This document shows positions 5,211 to 6,805 of a stretch of 6,805 bases of DNA, one piece after another. The notes beneath the pieces are model-generated. The model ran no database searches and was not told the origin of the DNA. It worked only from the letters and a program-made list of their open reading frames with translations. Positions within the stretch are counted from its first letter, which is position 1, and the number at the start of each line of letters is the position of its first letter. A program made the position numbers and the translations under genes. Source of the stretch: Actinomycetota bacterium (GTDB lineage Bacteria; Actinomycetota; Actinomycetes; Actinomycetales; Microbacteriaceae); contig VGAV01000129.1 in assembly GCA_016870695.1 (NCBI GenBank), positions 1 through 6,805 on the forward strand, written 5' to 3'.

Positions 5211-6572
5211 GTGATCCACAGCTCGGCCCCCCGCCGCCCGGCCCCGATCCGCATCGCGCTGACCGGCGCGAACGGCGGGTACGGTCGGACGCTCCTCGAC
5301 CAGCTGCGCCGTCTCCCCGACATGGTCGCGGTGCAGCTCGTGGACCCCGACGTCGACGGCGTCCGACGCATGCTGACCGATCTCGAGGTCTCCCCCGAAC
5401 GGATCGTCGTCGTCGCCGACGCGGCCGACACCGTCGCCGCGGTGGAGGGCGGGCGGATCGCGCTCGTGTCGGCGGCATCCCAGGTCGCCTGGTCGCACGT
5501 GGACGTCCTCGTCGAGGCGACCGGCCGGATCGACGCGGGTCACGCGTACGCCGACGCCGCCCTCGAAGCCGGGGTGCACGTGGTCATGGTCAGCAAGGAG
5601 GTCGAGACCGTCGCCGGTGTCGCCCTCAGCGCGAAGGCGCGCGAGCGGGGCCTCCGCTACCTGCCCGGCGACGGCGACCAGCCGGCGAACCTGCTGCGCC
5701 TGGTCGAATGGGTCCTCGCGACCGGCTTCGACATCGTCGCGCTCGGCAAGTCCAGCGAGTACGACCTCGTCTTCGACCCGGCCACCGGGACCGTGAACCA
5801 GAACGGCGTCGAGCAGCAGGCGCCGGCGCTGTCGGGTCTGCTCGAGCGCGGAGACGACCTGCGCGCCACCCTCGACGCCCGCGCCGCTGCGGTCGCGGGG
5901 CTCAAGCGCGCCGCCGCCGCCGACTCGTGCGAGATGAACGTCGTCTCGCTCTACACCGGCGCCGTCGCCGACGTCGAGACCATGCACTACCCCGTCGTCC
6001 GCCCCGACGAGCTCGCCGACGTCTACGCGGAGCGCGCCGACGGGGGGATCCTGGATGCCACCGGCGTCGTCGACGTGTTCTCGATGCTCCGTCTGCCGGG
6101 CGAGGCCAGCTTCGCCGGCGGCGTGTTCGCCATCGTCCGCACGGGCGATGACACCACGTGGGAGATCCTCCGCGGCAAGGGCCACGTCGTGAGCCGCGAC
6201 GGCCGATACGCCTGCATCTACTGGCCGTACCACTTCATGGGGGTCGAGACGCCGCTGACCATCGCCGCGGCCGTCGACGGCACGGCCACGACGGCCGAGC
6301 CGCGCCAGCACACCGTGCTCGCCGCACGCGCTGCCGGCGATCTGCTCGCCGGCACGGCGTTCCGCGTCGAGGGGCACCACCACGAGATCTCCGGTGTCGC
6401 GCCGGTGATCGTCGCGCCCGACGCGGGCGACATCGCCCCGTACTACCTGCTGTCCGGTGCGCGCCTGCGCGCCGACGTCCCCGCGGGCGCCCTCGTCCGC
6501 TTCCACGACCTCGAGGGCGTGCCCGACGCCGTCGAGGCGGCCTACCGCACCGGCCTCGCGCTGGGTGCCTGA
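5211..6572 (+). CDS. NAD(P)-binding homoserine-dehydrogenase-like protein with C-terminal SAF domain (COG4091-like), probable acid-sugar oxidoreductase
   Basis: A 453-aa protein with GTG start at 5211, chosen for AAGAGG (5198-5203) 7 nt upstream; the longer in-frame TTG at 5118 lies inside the -35 box. Residues 13-135 form a Rossmann domain: IRIALTGANGGYG (13-25), VEATG (101-105) and VSKEVET (127-133), as in homoserine dehydrogenase and DapB-like folds. A middle region has PGDGDQPAN (152-160), GKSSEYD (179-185) and YHFMGVETPLT (340-350). The C-terminal part, about 366-430, matches a SAF domain (HTVLAARAAGDLLAGTAF and following). It is not true homoserine dehydrogenase: there is no ACT domain, and the context is sugar-acid catabolism. 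The position opposite a DUF1537 kinase and next to a transporter suggests it oxidises or isomerises the imported acid, supplying the kinase substrate. Domain calls are fairly firm; the reaction is inferred and not known to me for this family. Confidence 0.85.
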   Translation: MIHSSAPRRPAPIRIALTGANGGYGRTLLDQLRRLPDMVAVQLVDPDVDGVRRMLTDLEVSPERIVVVADAADTVAAVEGGRIALVSAASQVAWSHVDVLVEATGRIDAGHAYADAALEAGVHVVMVSKEVETVAGVALSAKARERGLRYLPGDGDQPANLLRLVEWVLATGFDIVALGKSSEYDLVFDPATGTVNQNGVEQQAPALSGLLERGDDLRATLDARAAAVAGLKRAAAADSCEMNVVSLYTGAVADVETMHYPVVRPDELADVYAERADGGILDATGVVDVFSMLRLPGEASFAGGVFAIVRTGDDTTWEILRGKGHVVSRDGRYACIYWPYHFMGVETPLTIAAAVDGTATTAEPRQHTVLAARAAGDLLAGTAFRVEGHHHEISGVAPVIVAPDAGDIAPYYLLSGARLRADVPAGALVRFHDLEGVPDAVEAAYRTGLALGA

Positions 6573-6607
6573 CCCCTTCCCTCTCGACCATCAGGAGATC
6601 GACGACG

Positions 6608-6658
6608 ATGCACCGTGAACAGAACCCCCCGACCCGGCCCTGCGGGGTGACGGCATGA
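6608..6658 (+). CDS. Possible 16-aa leader peptide (uORF) coupled to the transporter
   Basis: ATG at 6608 opens a 16-codon frame, MHREQNPPTRPCGVTA. AGGAGA (6593-6598) lies 9 nt upstream, a better ribosome site than most in the window. Its stop codon overlaps the transporter ATG as ATGA (6655-6658), so ribosomes ending here could restart on the transporter. The peptide has four prolines, including a Pro-Pro pair, which could slow translation. It may equally be a chance ORF, because the transporter has its own site (GGGGTGA, 6644-6650). Confidence 0.35.
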   Translation: MHREQNPPTRPCGVTA

Positions 6659-6805
6659 ACGTGGAGGTCATCGCCCTCATCGTCCTCGTCGCGGTCTTCG
6701 CGATCTCGGCCATCCGCAACGTGCACATGGGCGCGCTCGCCTTGGTCGCCGCGTGCATCATCGGCGTCCTCGTCGTCGGCGAGTCGCTCGACGACGTGCT
6801 CGGCG
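6655..6805 (+). CDS. Membrane transporter, N-terminal fragment, MatC/SLC13-like
   Basis: Only the first 50 codons are in the window; the gene runs past base 6805. The fragment has a helix at about 4-20, the segment RNVHMGALALVAA (21-33) and a second helix (24-42), ending in ESLDDVLG. This pattern of a helix, a short basic-polar link with N..MGALAL, a second helix and then an acidic DD..LG segment resembles the MatC N-terminal domain of dicarboxylate carriers in the SLC13/ion-transporter superfamily. The likely role is uptake of the acid sugar processed by the neighbouring enzymes. ATG 6655 follows GGGGTGA by 4 nt. It lies 82 nt after the SAF-domain gene on the same strand, with no terminator seen between them, so they are probably cotranscribed. 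The family assignment rests on a short fragment and is tentative. Confidence 0.65.
   Translation, partial: MNVEVIALIVLVAVFAISAIRNVHMGALALVAACIIGVLVVGESLDDVLG

Noticed and set aside
5139..6506. A 455-codon minus-strand frame opposite the SAF-domain gene
   Set aside because: It is mostly Asp/Val/Arg/Gly-rich with no recognisable domain, lies opposite a well-supported gene, and runs into the divergent promoter region.
5211..6572. Homoserine dehydrogenase or flagellar FlgA-type annotation for the SAF-domain protein
   Set aside because: The Rossmann core resembles homoserine dehydrogenase and the C-terminus resembles FlgA-type SAF domains, but the full-length arrangement and the sugar-acid context fit neither function.
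1..6805. CRISPR array, tRNA, rRNA, insertion sequence or prophage genes
   Set aside because: There are no spaced identical repeats with unique spacers, no cloverleaf or rRNA motif, and no transposase, integrase or phage structural protein. The only repeats are the nested-hairpin elements and short operators.

Overview
The window is GC-rich actinobacterial DNA. Codon use (strong G/C at third positions), Shine-Dalgarno spacing, a probable leaderless TetR transcript and the general gene style suggest the Microbacteriaceae, for example Microbacterium or a relative. That genus guess is an inference; no rRNA or other taxonomic marker is present. Nearly all the sequence is accounted for by eight protein genes, the last cut by the window edge, plus one possible 16-codon leader ORF.

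Left part (1-1861): a TetR-family repressor (106-666, minus) is divergent from an alpha/beta hydrolase of the hormone-sensitive-lipase type (769-1731, plus). Between them are two 16-bp palindromic operators. One fills the spacer of a good TTGACG-17-TACAGT promoter for the hydrolase, so this looks like a self-contained, ligand-inducible esterase switch. A nested-hairpin repeat built from the core GGAATCGGAT lies on both sides of this pair. The left copy (from base 1) is truncated by the window edge; the right copy (1782-1861) sits between convergent genes.

Middle (1866-2237, minus): a small predicted three-helix membrane protein of unknown function.

Right part (2374-6805): an acid-sugar catabolic locus. 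On the minus strand, a four-carbon acid sugar kinase (DUF1537 family, OtnK-like), a class II aldolase-type decarboxylase (OtnC-like) and a DeoR-family regulator form a compact operon (ATGA overlap, then a 19-nt gap). Divergently, a 453-aa NAD(P)-binding protein with a C-terminal SAF domain (COG4091-like) is followed by a transporter whose N-terminus resembles the MatC/SLC13-type carriers. The two arms share a 170-bp AT-richer control region holding a strong promoter and TTTGA-type direct repeats that are plausible DeoR operators.

The proposed flow is: an acid sugar enters through the transporter; the SAF-domain enzyme oxidises or rearranges it to a 3-oxo acid; the kinase phosphorylates that acid; and the decarboxylase releases CO2 to give a triose or tetrulose phosphate. 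The usual entry enzymes (LtnD-type dehydrogenase, OtnI isomerase) are not in the window. The SAF-domain protein is therefore the obvious candidate for an uncharacterised entry step, and it is the most interesting point here. A second genome-scale signal is the heptamer GGATGCC/GGCATCC, present 14 times, far above expectation.
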